Source: Adiantum capillus-veneris
Lineage: Eukaryota > Streptophyta > Polypodiopsida > Polypodiales > Pteridaceae
DNA length: 64,000 nucleotides
Assembly: GCA_014529385.2 (NCBI GenBank)
Contig: JABFUD020000275.1
Location: 1-64,000, forward strand
Direction of reading: 5' to 3'
A model generated the notes under the pieces. It was not told the DNA's origin and made no database searches. It saw only the letters and a program-made list of their open reading frames with translations. The position numbers were made by a program, and so were the translations under genes. Below, piece after piece: positions 1 through 11,050 of this stretch (position 1 is its first letter; each line of letters starts with the position of its first letter).

Positions 1-3000
1 ACTCACCTACACGTCTACTTTGGAGGAACATGGAGATGTTGTGAAGGTGTTGATGGAACTTAAGATTATTATGGTTGAAAATTGAAAGCTCTCAACTTAC
101 TTGCGACAAAAATATGCGAAGTTAATGGACATAGTGTGATTTCCAAATACAATTGCATCTCTACATCTCTCAAAATTGTGAATAAAATATGAAAATTTAA
201 TGGATAAAGCTTCAAACAATGTGATTTTCAGTCTAAATACAATTGCATGCTATTGCAAGACAAAGAATCCATCTTGACTAATCAAATGTAAGAAACTTCT
301 CTTGAAATTACCAACACAATGAATTTTACAAAGAGCACAGGCTACTCCCCATTCTCAAATTTTCTTTCAATCATCTTACCATGCAATCCTCCTTTTTCAC
401 AGCTCTCCACCAGTTAAGTCTTTCTTTGGCTCTTTCTTACCCTCTTTCCCTACTGCAGCCTAGTATGATTAATGACATTGAAACCATGAGCTTGGCAGTG
501 GCTGCTGCAACCAAAAGTGCAATCTCAAGTAGCAAGAAAGAATTTATGGTTGCAACATAGATATGGTAACATGTTGAAATGAAGAACTACAAACAACAGT
601 GGAACTTGAAATGGGTAATCATGCACTACCTGTTGTCAAAAGTGTGACTTAGAGATTCTATAGATTTTCCTCGTGAAGGAAACAACTGTCTTTTATAGAA
701 ACTCAAGGACATAAATCTGTTGGTAAGCTAATCCCTTCTAAAATGCATTCACCTAAAGCTTTTGATAATCTATTCCCTTCTCCAAATTCATTCACCTATA
801 CTTGCACCAAAAAAGGGCTGGGTTGTTTTAACCAGATGTGCTAAAAGACCTTTCTCCAATTTCAATCACCTTGCACCTTATGCAAGACTCATGGGAGGAG
901 GACCAAAATAGCTAAAGGTCCAAATCCTCATTGAAGGTTTTTCTTTATTTCTCTATTAATTATTCCAATTGTGAATTTGAATGTCAATGAGGTATAATGC
1001 ATGAAACATAAGCACTAATTCCATAAGTAGATCAAATTTAATCACTAGATCAAGCTTGATTATTTTTTCCTTATAAAGACATTCACATAAATGTCAAAAA
1101 TAGAGAAGTAGAATGCATTAATCAATAATCATTGATTCAATAATTTTAACTTTGAATGTTATGAATTTACAACTTGTAGCTAGACAAATATAAAACTACA
1201 TTTTAGAAATTAGCACTATCAAAAGGTAAGAAGACTTTTAACTCTTATGGGAGAACTGCATCAGGGAGGTGGCATCCATCAAGGATACCATCATTCTTTA
1301 AGAAAAGTATTGTATGAAAGAATCAACTTGTTAGAAAGACCGTGAAAGATCCATGAGCTAAATACAATCTGCTCTTGAGCAGAGCCTCTAGGTGCAAGCT
1401 AGCAGCAACCCAATCAGTGATTGACCCATCAAATATATATCATTCTAGGTAGCATGCAAGGGATGTTAAGGTGACCAATGACCTGCAACAAAGATATACG
1501 ATCACACTCAATTCACATATGGGTCATGTTGTTCTTATCCCTAGCAAACCCACACCCTACAAGATATTGGAAAAATATTTACGTGAACATGCATTGAAAG
1601 CATGACCTTTACAAAAATGGGTAAATGATTCATAACTTTGGAGAGAAATCCAACTCATTTGATCATTGGAAGCAGCTCCTCCATGAATATATGAGAGTGC
1701 TATAAGATGCCTATCACCAAAGATGCATGTTCAATGGAGAGCAAACCTACTTGCTTTGAGAATGTGTTTTTGAATGGACATGAAAGAGCTACAGAGAATC
1801 TCAAATGATCCACTACATGGACTATACATGTATAATCTAAGTTACTAAAACGTCAATGTAAGCACTAATCAAAACTAAGTATTTGTGACATTCAACATGA
1901 CCATTCCAGGCCTAGGTGCAGCTCTAGAAATTTAGCTTTCAATCATCACAAAGGTTGAAACTAGACAAATAGATGCAGTTATAAATATTTCAAAGACACC
2001 ATGTAACTACACATGGTCCAAAAGGAAACAACCCACAAACACGGCTAAATAGTCCTAAAAAGCTAGCACCTCTATAATGAGACAAATAGGTTTCTCATAA
2101 GTAGCATACTTGTGCTTTGGAGACATCAAATAGGCAAGTTTTTTCCCTTGTGACTTGGCAAGAAGAGCAAGGAGATAACCTCTCAAGCTCTGCTTTTCTT
2201 CTTGATTCTCTAAGGTAAAAAACCTTCATGTTGCATTCACTAATGCATGGGGGAATAAAAAGGGCTTAGATTAAAGAAAAGATCCACAGATAGATGCCTT
2301 GAAGCACCTTGCATGTGGGGAGATGCAGCATTTAAAGAGCGTCGATTGAAAATATGTGTAACCTGCAAGATACAAAAAAGAAGCATTATGAACCAAAATG
2401 ATAAGATTCCATCAGTCAAGTTTAAGCATACCACAAAATTTTTCACCAACTACAAGAAATATGCACAGAAGATTGAAAAAAATACATGTAACATGAGTGG
2501 AAGCAAGCGATTAGACTCACAACAATAGCAAAAGAAAAATCATAATGGCTAAACAATAATTGAACCTCACAACAGTAGCAAGAGTTATGGAAAACTTTAA
2601 TGTTTTCTAGAATGACTTCATCTTGGCCTTGATATGGACCTTCTATAGAGTTTTTTATGTTTACCATCCCTAGGAAATTTGAGGGTGGATGATCTAGAGT
2701 GCACTTGTCCCTGCAATTTAGCTCTTTGGAGCACACTGATTTGCAGTGAAAACTCTTTGTAGAAAAATATTGGTGTGTTCAATTTAGATCTAAGAAAATA
2801 CACTCTCAACAAAAGCTTGATGAGTTTTGAGCTCACATGTGCACGCATGCAAACAACACAACAAAGACTCATTTTGGGTCAGACATGCAAGCGTAAACAT
2901 CCTACACCAAGATCAATGCAAGTAGCTACACACCATTCCCTATGCCATATGATAAAACATTTTTGAAAGCAATGTTGACAAACCTAACCTCATCAATGAT

Positions 3001-3318
3001 GGAGTCAAGCAAAGGTGAGTGTGAGCCGTTGCCAGATCTTGCGGCCTTGAGAGGAAGCACAACAGCTCAAAAACAAAGGTGAATATGTGGTTAGGTTGGT
3101 GTCTTTGATGTTTTTGCTATGGGAACAACTGCACGAGGGAATACCAAGAACAAGGGCCATTGCATCCAGGTGCGAGCTCTTGAGAGAGAGAGAGTACAAC
3201 AAAGACATCACCTCCAAGGGAAAGGGCAAGACACATAGCAAAGCTACAGGCTCCATTACTACTGTTGGGAGAGGGGAAGAATAACATGAGTGGGTAAATG
3301 ATAAAATTTCTCATAAAC
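1..3318. other. No recognisable gene
   Basis: AT-rich sequence with short ORFs only on both strands. None has a recognisable domain or codon pattern. A short GA run lies near 3183-3194. The same holds for 46383-49716 in copy B. Confidence 0.6.
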
Positions 3319-3518
3319 TGTTAACCCTGACAGCTCACGAACACCCTATCACCTACGACAGACACCGTATTATTTATTTGGTAGAGTTAAAGACCGGGCT
3401 TGTTGGTCCAATAGGAAAAAGGGTAAGAGTGATCGCCGGTGACAGGTGCACTCTAACAGGAACATTCAAGGGTTAGTTGGCTAAGTATGGGCGCCCAAGT
3501 GTGAATGGGGCGAGCTCA

Positions 3519-3525
3519 TATAAAA
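3519..3525 (+). promoter_or_regulatory. LTR TATA box with upstream GGGCGCCC palindrome
   Basis: TATAAAA lies about 200 bases inside the LTR, with GGGCGCCC 22 bases upstream. Both are conserved in the minus-strand relative (41963-41969 and 41992-41999), supporting a pol II promoter for the element. No start site can be assigned from sequence alone. Confidence 0.6.
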
Positions 3526-3632
3526 GTCACCTAAACCTAAAAATCATGCATTCTCTCATTTGTGCAATTGAAGAGTGCTCTTGCTCCATCTCCATCTTCT
3601 TCTTCTTCATCTCCTTGTGTGTGTGTATGCGT

Positions 3633-3636
<4 letters not shown>

Positions 3637-3722
<86 letters not shown>
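3637..3722 (+). repeat. (GA)43 microsatellite in LTR
   Basis: Uninterrupted GA dinucleotides; copy B has 44 units at 50035-50122. It creates artificial Arg-Glu or Ser-Leu ORFs that should not be read as genes. Confidence 0.98.
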
Positions 3723-3724
<2 letters not shown>

Positions 3725-3864
3725 AAGCATTACAACGATGGCACAGCGGCGGCGAAGCGGTTGAGTGCGACGCAACGGTGGTTCCTTCTTCTTTGCAGTG
3801 AGGAATCCTCCACAAAGGGGAGCATAGGTCGATGATCGACACGTGCAAAAAATGCGCACATTTT

Positions 3865-3882
3865 TGGCGCCGTTGCTGGGGA
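3865..3882 (+). other. Primer binding site, tRNA-Asp type
   Basis: TGGCGCCGTTGCTGGGGA matches the complement of the plant tRNA-Asp 3' end at 17 of 18 positions (from memory of the tRNA). It sits four bases after the LTR end. tRNA-Asp priming is known for Athila/Tat-like Ty3 elements. Confidence 0.8.
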
Positions 3883-4620
3883 AATGCCTTACACTAAGCT
3901 CGAGTAGCACTCTATGCTGTGTTGTGGTGCAATTTCAAATGTAGGAAAGGTAGAGAAGGAAGGTGTGTGTTGAGAAGAAGTTTGTTTTGCTGCTGTGTAT
4001 TGTTTTGCTAATAAGGTATAGAAAGTACTGTGTTTTTTCTGTTCATAAGGTGTTTTCTCTGTGATAAGGTGTTAGAATTAAGGTAGTAGATCCATAATGT
4101 TAGTTCTGTGTAAAGTACAGTAAGTAGTTCTATTAACTAATGAGTTGTTGTAGTAGTGTGTTAGTGTGTAACAGTAGCTCTATTAGTTGTAAGTAGGTAG
4201 GTTAGGTGTATGTGTGCTCGCGCACACAGCATGACCGCGTCGACCTTATCCTAGAAAATAAAAAATAAAATAAATAAAATAAAAATAAAATTTAGAGGTA
4301 GGACCAAGCTCAGGAATATTTTCCAGGCCCAAGCCCAAGCCCAAGCCCAAGTCCAAGCCCACGATCAGGCTCAGGCCTTAGTCCCCCTTTAAAATTACAT
4401 ATTTTAGTCTCACGTGTAGGTAAAATTTGACCTTTTTGAGAGCCAATGGAGCTTCGGGTAACCGAACGCAGTTCTATAAAGCAACCACAATCCCCTGAGC
4501 AATTTGCTTGTTTTGAGCTATCACATGCTCTAATCCAAAACCAATCATTAAAAAACATCAAAAAACGAGTGAAAACGGACGCCTAAAAAGTAAGCGGTTA
4601 ACCTTCGAGGTTATTCGCCG
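3883..4620 (+). other. Retroelement leader with hexamer repeats
   Basis: Untranslated leader between primer site and gag. It contains an A-rich AAAAT/AAATA tract (4256-4291) and a run of CAAGCC-like hexamers (4326-4362). A related GGGCTTGGGCTT run occurs at the matching place in the minus-strand relative (near 40900-40920), so this is an element feature. Confidence 0.5.
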
Positions 4621-6173
4621 ATGCTTGTAGGGGGCCAGAGGCACATGCATCTACACTCTGGTCATGTGCTAGAGGCCGAGCAACTAGAGAGCATTTTGAC
4701 TTATGCGAGTTCTCAATATCCACCTACCTTATGTTCCGAGCCCTCGACGGGGACCCAAGGTAGTACAAACCAAGACCCAAACATAGTGGCTAGTGACTCT
4801 TCCTCTGACTACGACGTCATGGAGGGTTTCCCAATGCCTAATCCAGATAGCTCAAGCCAATACATGCATGCCATGGGTCCACGGTCTGGGCTGAGCGTGC
4901 TTAGCCGCTTGAAGGAAACCTTTAGTAGAGCCACTCGCTCCGAACATGGAGCTAACGATGTAAATGAGGGGGGCGGGGAAGTAAATTATCCATTCATGAC
5001 CAACGTAGACCTCATGCTCTTGGAAAGTGTACACGTGAATACTCCATTCACTGCACCCCTGACTCTTCCCCTTCAAGGTTATATTACCTTATGGTAGAAG
5101 CCTTGCCGAAGTTCAAGAGGTTGAGCGATATATCATTGCGGCTAGGGAAAAGGAAATTGAGAGCTTACGCAAGGCGGAGCAACAAAGAGAGTTAAAAGCG
5201 AAAGCCCCTATGTCAATACCTTTGCTAGGAGAGCAACCGAGTGCTCCTAAATTAGCGACCACTAAGGGTCAACCATAGAGAGCCACATTGCATCTAGTTC
5301 AAAAGACACCCCTAGCACCTCAAGCCTAGATGGGGCCTTCCTAAATGAGAACAAGGAGTACGAACTACAAACAAAAACTCTAACCGACCTATACATAGGT
5401 CACATCTATCACGTGGGTTGGTTAGATGTCCTCCAGTCCACAACGGGTGCTACTAGTTTGGAGGATCAACAACAAAGAGTTTGTGAGGTCATCCATAGGG
5501 TTATTGAGCTAGAGAGACAGAACAAGGGGATCCACATGCCTTCAACGGGTCTCATGAGATTCTTGGATACAAGGAAGGCTAAACAACCAACCTTATCGCA
5601 AATGGAGACTCCCTCTGTAAATCCGATGGATCCCCCATATGTTGTTTCGCCAGGGGTCTCAGTGCAATCTGAGCCCACCGGTGATAGCTTTACTTTTCCA
5701 AGTCTAGCTCATCTTTCCCTTGATGACACCACGGCTACCATGCCTACCCCAATGATGGGCATGCCAGGAAACACGCCATGGATCTCATTTTTTATTAAAG
5801 CACCACTACATGGTAGCTCAATGCCTGCAACAGTACCTACAAATGTGTACCAATCGTATACACCCATGGGTCATCGCACTCATGTATTCCCTACCCCTCC
5901 CATTTTTTCAACAACCCATGCTCCACAACCCCTCCCATTTCCATGGGACCATGCCGGATAGCATTAGCATGTCACATCCGACATCTGCTATGCCTAGGGA
6001 CACATATATGAACTTTGGACCACCACATGGCACAACACCGTACCCAACGTGGAGCCCAAGGGCTTCCTACGTGCCAAGCCCAATGCCAATACCTACTCTG
6101 CATGTAGTCTCTGGAGCGCCTTCACCCACAGTGCCTGCTCACTTAGGTGACTTGGAAACATTTTCTTAAGCTC
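4621..6173 (+). pseudogene. gag: Gag N-terminal region, frameshifted (copy A)
   Basis: Three open stretches (4621-5097, 5413-5961, 5810-6169) plus the sequence between them align with the less broken minus-strand gag at 40546-38975. Shared blocks include DYxVMEG, SRLKETFSRATRSEHG, GWLDVLQST and FLDT-KA-QPTLS-METPS. The N-terminal third is acidic and charged; the second half is a Pro/Met/Thr-rich linker. A C-run at 5055-5058 is one base shorter than in copy B, so the first frame ends at 5097 here instead of 5143-equivalent. The gene cannot make a full Gag from this copy. No cellular function is implied beyond capsid-like assembly of the retroelement. Confidence 0.7.
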
Positions 6174-6180
6174 TCGGCCA

Positions 6181-6664
6181 ATATATTGCTAAGAAATATG
6201 CATAACAGGCCTGATAGAGAACCTAGAAGTAAAGCAGTACAAATAGCCAAGCTCACACAAAAATTTAGTGGAGATGGGGATGTGAGAAAGCATATCGAAC
6301 TGTTTTTGAACAAATATGTGAGTCTCTATTAGAACACAATGACCTGCATAAGAGTAATGCTTTAAGCCTAACCTTAAGTGGGAAGGCTAGGGATTGGTAT
6401 AGAACCCTAAGGGTGGAAGAAAAAATGATTTACCCTACTCTTAGGACACTATTCTTAAAAGAATACATACAAGAGGGAGTGCTTTGGGGTGTAGCCTCTC
6501 AGCTCCAGAAAGCCCAACAAGAGGAAGGAGAGTCAGTGAGAGACTTAATTAGTCACTTGAAGCATTTTAATTCTCGTTGTAATTCAAGTGAGCGCTTCAA
6601 TAATAATCAATTCTTGATAGATTCATTAGGGGATTACAACATGAGGATATCTACAATGGCCTAG
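6181..6664 (+). pseudogene. gag: Retrotransposon gag core domain (copy A)
   Basis: Translation shows the capsid-like retro-gag pattern: GDGDVRKHIELFLNKY, then SLTLSGKARDWYRTL, then TLFLKEYIQEG and GESVRDLISHLKHFNSRC. This order and spacing are typical of plant Ty3/copia Gag capsid domains. The pieces lie in different frames (6147-6332, then 6413-6664), with a TAG ending the first and another at 6662. An indel near 6187 distinguishes the copies: the 61-codon ORF at 6147 is not open in copy B. Confidence 0.7.
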
Positions 6665-6714
6665 TCATTAGAGGTATCACCACTTGGGAAGCAGTCACCA
6701 CCAATGCGATCCAA

Positions 6715-7861
6715 TTGGAGGATAATTTAATGATTCAAGGAGAAAGAGTGTTTGTTGAGCCTAAATCTATTAGCTCGCAAGCATCGGGGCATTGGCCAAT
6801 GACTCTAAATTCTATTGCTAAGGAGCCAAAGATATCTGAGATGACTTTAACAGATCCCACCAAGGCCATTCAAGAGAGTCTTAGAGACAATCGTGCTCCG
6901 CAAAACAATTATATGTATCCAAGAAGGGAGCAATGGTGCTCACTATGCTATGGAACTCATAGTACCAGTGAATGCCCTACTTTTAGAGTAAAATTCAATG
7001 GGAACTGCAATGCTTGTGGGAGGTATGGTCATCACGCTAAGGATTGCATAGTATTTAATCATGCGATGGACAATAGACCAACTTTAGCATGGAAAAACAC
7101 ACCTCAAGTGCCTCCATTGATGCCGGCCTCACCTCTTGAACAAATGTCACAACACATGGTCCCTCAGGCCCAAAATGTTGTTCAAACAACACCCTTACCA
7201 CCTCCAATGCTAGGACCGCAACCACCACATCCGAGAATAACTTCTATGAATCAAGTGGGTTGTGAGTCATCTATTGCTTGTTTGGAAGGCTGTGAGGAAG
7301 ATATAGACCCTAATATTGCCTATGGGATGGATGCGTTTGAAGAAAGTCCACAATACTACATGGAGGACTATTGGGGACAAGTCAAACATGTCTATCAAGT
7401 AGCTGCTCTTGCTGAAAGAGGCCAAAATATCAATTACACTGCTACAAGACCACCTCTTCAATGCTATGAGTGTGGAGGTCCACATCGTGTGGCCGAGTGT
7501 CCTATTAGGCTACAAAAGAACGCTAAATTAATGCAAACCAATCAAGCGAGCACGTCTACAATGTCGATACTCATGTGTAATAAGATGTGGCATAGATCAT
7601 TTGATTGACCAATGTCCAAATAATCCAACTGCACCGAATATCACCCCATTAAACTTGATTGAGGTTACCGAGGAGCCATCACAAAGTACACCTGTGGTAC
7701 CAATAAACGTACTCATACGATCGATGCTCCAAAAAAAAAATTATATTCTTGAGAAAAGAGACATGACATCAATTGCCCAATCTCAGAAAAAGAAGAAAAC
7801 ACGAAGGAAGAGATCACAAAAAGCAGTGAAGTCACAGACCCCAGTTCAAAGACCAACGTAG
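6715..7861 (+). CDS. gag: Gag C-terminal nucleocapsid with multiple zinc knuckles (copy A)
   Basis: The 297-codon stretch 6715-7608 carries CSLCYGTHSTSEC (residue ~75), CNACGRYGHHAKDC (~98, canonical CX2CX4HX4C) and CYECGGPHRVAEC (~250), the first and third being CX2CX3HX4C. A further C..C..H..C cluster appears across the frame change at about 7573-7620, leading into a 7601-7861 stretch that ends in a Lys/Arg-rich tail. Such knuckles bind the element's RNA. Between knuckles two and three is a Pro-rich linker. Copy B differs by Met-to-Ile near residue 6 and Ser-to-Arg in the 7601 ORF. Treated as part of one Gag, but its own start is not meaningful. Confidence 0.75.
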
Positions 7862-8338
7862 GGACTGGTGACGACCCCGTATATATGAGCGACGCTAAGA
7901 GGATTCTAATTCAGGTGAAACAATGGAGACCAAAATGACCACTAAGATAGAAACCAACAAGGAAGATGTCCATGAACCACAATGGCCAGGATCCAAGAAG
8001 AATAGAGGACCTTATCCAAACCCTACGGAGGAGATCGAGTGAGTCAAGCAATTATGGAGTTTGGTAGAAGATACCCAAAGGGATCTAGAGCCAGCACCTA
8101 GGCAGATCCAGATTATAGACACAGTGTTCCCTATGCAACAACAACCTCACCAAGTCCATAGACCCTTAGCCATACCTAGTGTCATCCAAGAAGAAAGTGA
8201 CGTAAAGTCATGGGAAAGTGGGCGTACTCACTTCTTGATTGAAAGAATGTTTACAGAGGGACTACCTGATCCTATCAAAGAAATGGAGATCCCATCTTCC
8301 CCACGTCAAGGGACTGAAGCCCAAAAGATGTTGCCAAA
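7862..8338 (+). other. Linker between gag and protease, frame-disrupted
   Basis: One short ORF (8061-8342) rich in Gln, Pro and Glu. No domain is seen. It is probably the degraded gag-protease junction of the same polyprotein. Confidence 0.4.
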
Positions 8339-8959
8339 TTGATGGATTTCATGTCTTTAGAAGTTAGATCCACCATCATGTCCAAACTATATAAAGACCT
8401 TGAGCTAGTCTCAGCTCTTCGAGCCTTCCTCAATGGAGAACTAAAGTTTGGGCTACCACAATTTGCACAAATGGATGGAGCTGGGGAGATGCTAATAGAG
8501 GAGGAACACTTAGATCCACAACCCAACCTAGACAAGAACCTTGTGGTAGGAATACCTGTTAACAAGTTGGGACAATACTTTGAGGGTGATGAATCCAATG
8601 CAACCATACCAATCACTACTAAGGGATTAACTGTGAAGGGAATCCTTGATGGTGGCGTTGGGGTTAGCATTGTGACTAAAAAATGCTGGGAAATTATGGG
8701 AATACCTCACCTTGCAACCACAACCATAGTAGTGAAGATGGCCAATGGGTCAATTCTTAAACCTATTGGGATGCTAGAAGATCTCAAAATCAAGGTCTTT
8801 GGACATAAAAGAAGAATTACCTTCATTGTTATGGATTCCTCGAAGCACACTATGGCATCGGAGATGATCTTAGGATGTCCTTTCATGAGGGAAGCAAAAA
8901 TGGTGCATGAATGGTCTAAAAACCATGTCTACCTGCAGTTCCAAGATTCTGTCATTTGA
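8339..8959 (+). CDS. Retropepsin-like aspartic protease of Ty3-like element (copy A)
   Basis: A 206-codon ORF. After an N-terminal linker, the protease fold begins near residue 80: GQYFEGDESNA, then active site ILDGGVGVSIVTKKCWEIMG (Asp at ~104), then VVKMANGSILKPIG and a C-terminal ASEMILGCPFMREAKMVHEW block, which matches the hydrophobic-Gly turn of retropepsins. The active site is DGG rather than DTG or DSG; DGG/DGA variants are common in plant Tat/Ogre-like elements, so activity cannot be judged. It would cleave the Gag polyprotein. Identical in both copies. It is the most intact coding segment of this element. Confidence 0.75.
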   Translation: MMDFMSLEVRSTIMSKLYKDLELVSALRAFLNGELKFGLPQFAQMDGAGEMLIEEEHLDPQPNLDKNLVVGIPVNKLGQYFEGDESNATIPITTKGLTVKGILDGGVGVSIVTKKCWEIMGIPHLATTTIVVKMANGSILKPIGMLEDLKIKVFGHKRRITFIVMDSSKHTMASEMILGCPFMREAKMVHEWSKNHVYLQFQDSVI

Positions 8960-9210
8960 GTGAATCTTGTATCTGGTCGAGCACAACCCCTAGGAAACAG
9001 GTTTGATCTGACACCACAGTTCACTCGGCCCCATTGCAGTATTGTTATACGTGTAAAGCGGACACTGATGTTAGCCTGAAGATCCTCCTTATATTGATGT
9101 ACTACCTGGGGTGACTGAGTCAGACGATGTGGATTGGGTCCACCTAGCGGAAACCATAGACACTTGGGGAAACAGGGGGACGACTTGGGGTAACACCTGA
9201 GGGGGATGAA

Positions 9211-9612
9211 ATGCCACCACTCATACCCTTAAATATGCTAGAAGCAATGCATATAGCTTCTGACAAGACTCATCCTCATATAACAAAGAAAACATACAAG
9301 TGGGTCCCTAAATCTTCTTTAGCAACCATGGTTGATGCTAAAAAGCAGAAGCCTTGTAGGAAACGTCCCACTCGCTCCAAGAAATGTAAGGGAACGTGGT
9401 GTTGGATTCCTAAACAACTATTGAAAGCCCAAGGCTACTATCAAGGAAATGATCAAATCTGGGTGCCAAAACGTAGATTGTGTTTTTACCTGTCACCTGA
9501 CCCATGTGAGTCAAACCCTGTGACAACAAAGTCGATGAAAGATCGTGGGAAAGGAAAAATCACAGAACACTATACACCGGATCTGAAGCTAGTATGGGTT
9601 CCCAAGCAATAA
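9211..9612 (+). CDS. Unknown basic ORF with repeated W-V/I-P-K motif (copy A)
   Basis: This 133-codon ORF sits where reverse transcriptase would be expected after the protease. It contains four spaced copies of a short motif: KWVPKSSL, CWIPKQLL, IWVPKRRL and VWVPKQ at the C-terminus. The protein is strongly basic with many Lys and Arg. Single WVPK motifs occur near zinc fingers in some plant retroelement polyproteins, but I recognise no family with this tandem arrangement. It may be an RNA-binding spacer of the element. There is no visible catalytic motif. Identical in both copies. Whether it is translated is unknown. Confidence 0.45.
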   Translation: MPPLIPLNMLEAMHIASDKTHPHITKKTYKWVPKSSLATMVDAKKQKPCRKRPTRSKKCKGTWCWIPKQLLKAQGYYQGNDQIWVPKRRLCFYLSPDPCESNPVTTKSMKDRGKGKITEHYTPDLKLVWVPKQ

Positions 9613-9869
9613 AGGCTTGTTTTGCTCAACTCAACCATAGAAAAAACGAATAAAGCTTCTATCTCTTCATGTAATGCATCCATAGAGGTAAAATCTTCTA
9701 CACAACCTCCACCTACCATAGGCAGCCTCCATTGAAGTTACAAAATATTTGACACCTCCCATTGTTCAATTATTACCTGATGCACTACTTCAAGTTCGTT
9801 CATGGGAGAGTACCTTACCACCCTTGCAACTCGATGAGGCACCCAGGGTAATAGAGAACTTTATCCTCG

Positions 9870-10101
9870 AGCATCGCTATAAGCATTGCTATTTTGAGAT
9901 CTACAATGTTTCTATATTGGGCTCCTACAGAGTCGCTATGGGTGTCGCTATAGGCATTTCTATATAGAGATGATTATAAAGAGGCTTACAGCAACCCACA
10001 TAGCAACGATATCATTTCGACGATCATAGCAACATTGGGGATAAAAATATCACGTGTTTTTTTTGTAAGGCCTTCACAAGCCTTAAGCACGTCTTGTAGT
10101 G
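9870..10101 (-). mobile_element. CACTA-type terminus with subterminal repeats (copy A)
   Basis: The + strand ends CTTGTAGTG at 10101, so the minus strand reads CACTACAAGACGTGCTTAAG, a CACTA (En/Spm) terminal inverted repeat. Inside it are degenerate subterminal repeats of the type tagcgatgc/tagcaatg (near 9876, 9943, 9951, 10000, 10028). A matching terminus of the same family is at 24910. The element body lies to the left of 10101, but no partner end is visible before base 1 of the window. Confidence 0.65.
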
Positions 10102-10959
10102 AACAGAACATGAAGTTATTGTATCCAATTGTAGGAACATGTGAAGTCACTTTATACACACAAATGAAATAAACGAAAATGACAAAAGGCTACCAAGAAA
10201 AATGTACCTCATAGATAACCATTATAAAGAAACACAAGTACATTGTGGAGGATATACAATCGAGAACAATTATCTTGATTGAACCAACATGTGTGTATAA
10301 TCATGCATTGTTAACCACTAAACATGAGGAAAGCCCGCTTTTGTATTATTTACTTCGTCAAACTCCATGTAATTATTTCTCGGGACTCAATTGAGTTTTC
10401 AGATTGTAATATATTAAATATGTGGATAAGCAAAACCCATGGTAAAAAGTAGGAGGTGATTTTAAGAGATAGAACCTTCAAGGCTGAGGTATAACGACCA
10501 ATTTTTGTAACCTGAATGACAACTTTTAAATCAACCAACTTTTGAGCTCAACTAAGTGTGCCGTGAGTATTGTGTGAGAGAGTGAGTGATCTTCTTCTAC
10601 TCTCTACACGTGCTATGAATGCTACATTGTGAAGAAATCTTCACCATTGTGTTAGCAATGGCAAGAGCTACGGGATGATGCCAAACTTGCACGGTTTTGG
10701 TCTCTTCACAAAGAGATCTTGCATGAGCTTTGAGGTGAGTTTTCTATCTAACGGTGCATCCAAATAGAGATTTCTATATGTCATTGCGTTCACGGAAATT
10801 AGAACTACACTTTAAGCCTAAACACGTCTAGAATTAGTGACCTATAATTTTTGGCCTATCTTCATAAGCGATTTCTGCACCAAGTGTTTACAAGTAGTGA
10901 ATTGGGAATAGAAACTTTAGGGTAGTGTCCTTTAGGTGTCTAGAGGTCACCCCTTGAAG
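10102..10959. other. No recognisable gene
   Basis: Unassigned sequence with no ORF above about 60 codons that resembles a protein. Confidence 0.5.
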
Positions 10960-11050
10960 TCTAGTTGGATATACCAATTTGTGGAACTTTGTTGTCAAGC
11001 GCGCTCATGCAATGACGTAACTGGGATGGGTGACCTCCCAATAAGGCTGT
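10960..11050 (+). repeat. 5S rRNA-derived sequence, Cassandra-like candidate (copy A)
   Basis: The stretch holds TGTCAAGCGCGCT (10993-11005), close to the plant 5S box A, and GGGATGGGTGACCTCCC (11023-11039), close to box C. The spacing from AAGCG to GATGGGTGACCTCC equals that of plant 5S rRNA. The 5' third and the 3' end of 5S are poorly matched, so it is not a functional 5S gene. Cassandra terminal-repeat retrotransposons of vascular plants carry such 5S segments in their LTRs. An 18-base string, aatttgtggaactttgtt, recurs 272 bases downstream and could mark a second, truncated LTR. Confidence 0.6.

Larger units (their letters stand above)
3319..3860 (+). repeat. 5' LTR of Ty3-like element (copy A)
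   Basis: Starts TGTTAACC and ends GCGCACA just before the primer site. It contains a GGGCGCCC palindrome (3489-3496), a TATA box (3519-3525) and a (GA)43 microsatellite. The reverse complement of 41598-42194 is clearly homologous from the TGTTAACC start through TATA and on to GCGCACA, which fixes both ends. Confidence 0.85.
3319..9740 (+). mobile_element. Ty3-like LTR retroelement remnant, tRNA-Asp primed (copy A)
   Basis: The element reads 5' LTR (3319-3860), primer binding site (3865-3882), long leader, gag with retro-gag core and zinc knuckles, retropepsin, then a tryptophan-rich repeat ORF. I see no reverse transcriptase, RNase H or integrase, and no 3' LTR before a CACTA-type end at 10101. 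It is therefore a truncated or non-autonomous member of a family with Tat/Athila-type priming. A minus-strand relative sits at 38876-42194. The reading frame changes many times, so it is decayed. The right boundary is a guess based on where coding-like sequence ends. Confidence 0.8.

Noticed and set aside
485-565. Possible RNase H tail (SAISSSKKEF-like) near base 520
   Set aside because: Too short, with no flanking conserved motifs on either side.
3527-3910. Long ORFs made of Ser-Leu or Arg-Glu repeats (also 32462-33037 and 49935-50310)
   Set aside because: They are translations of GA/CT microsatellites and have no other protein-like content.
10960-11050. Functional 5S rRNA gene
   Set aside because: The 5' third and 3' end are too different from plant 5S; only the promoter core is kept.
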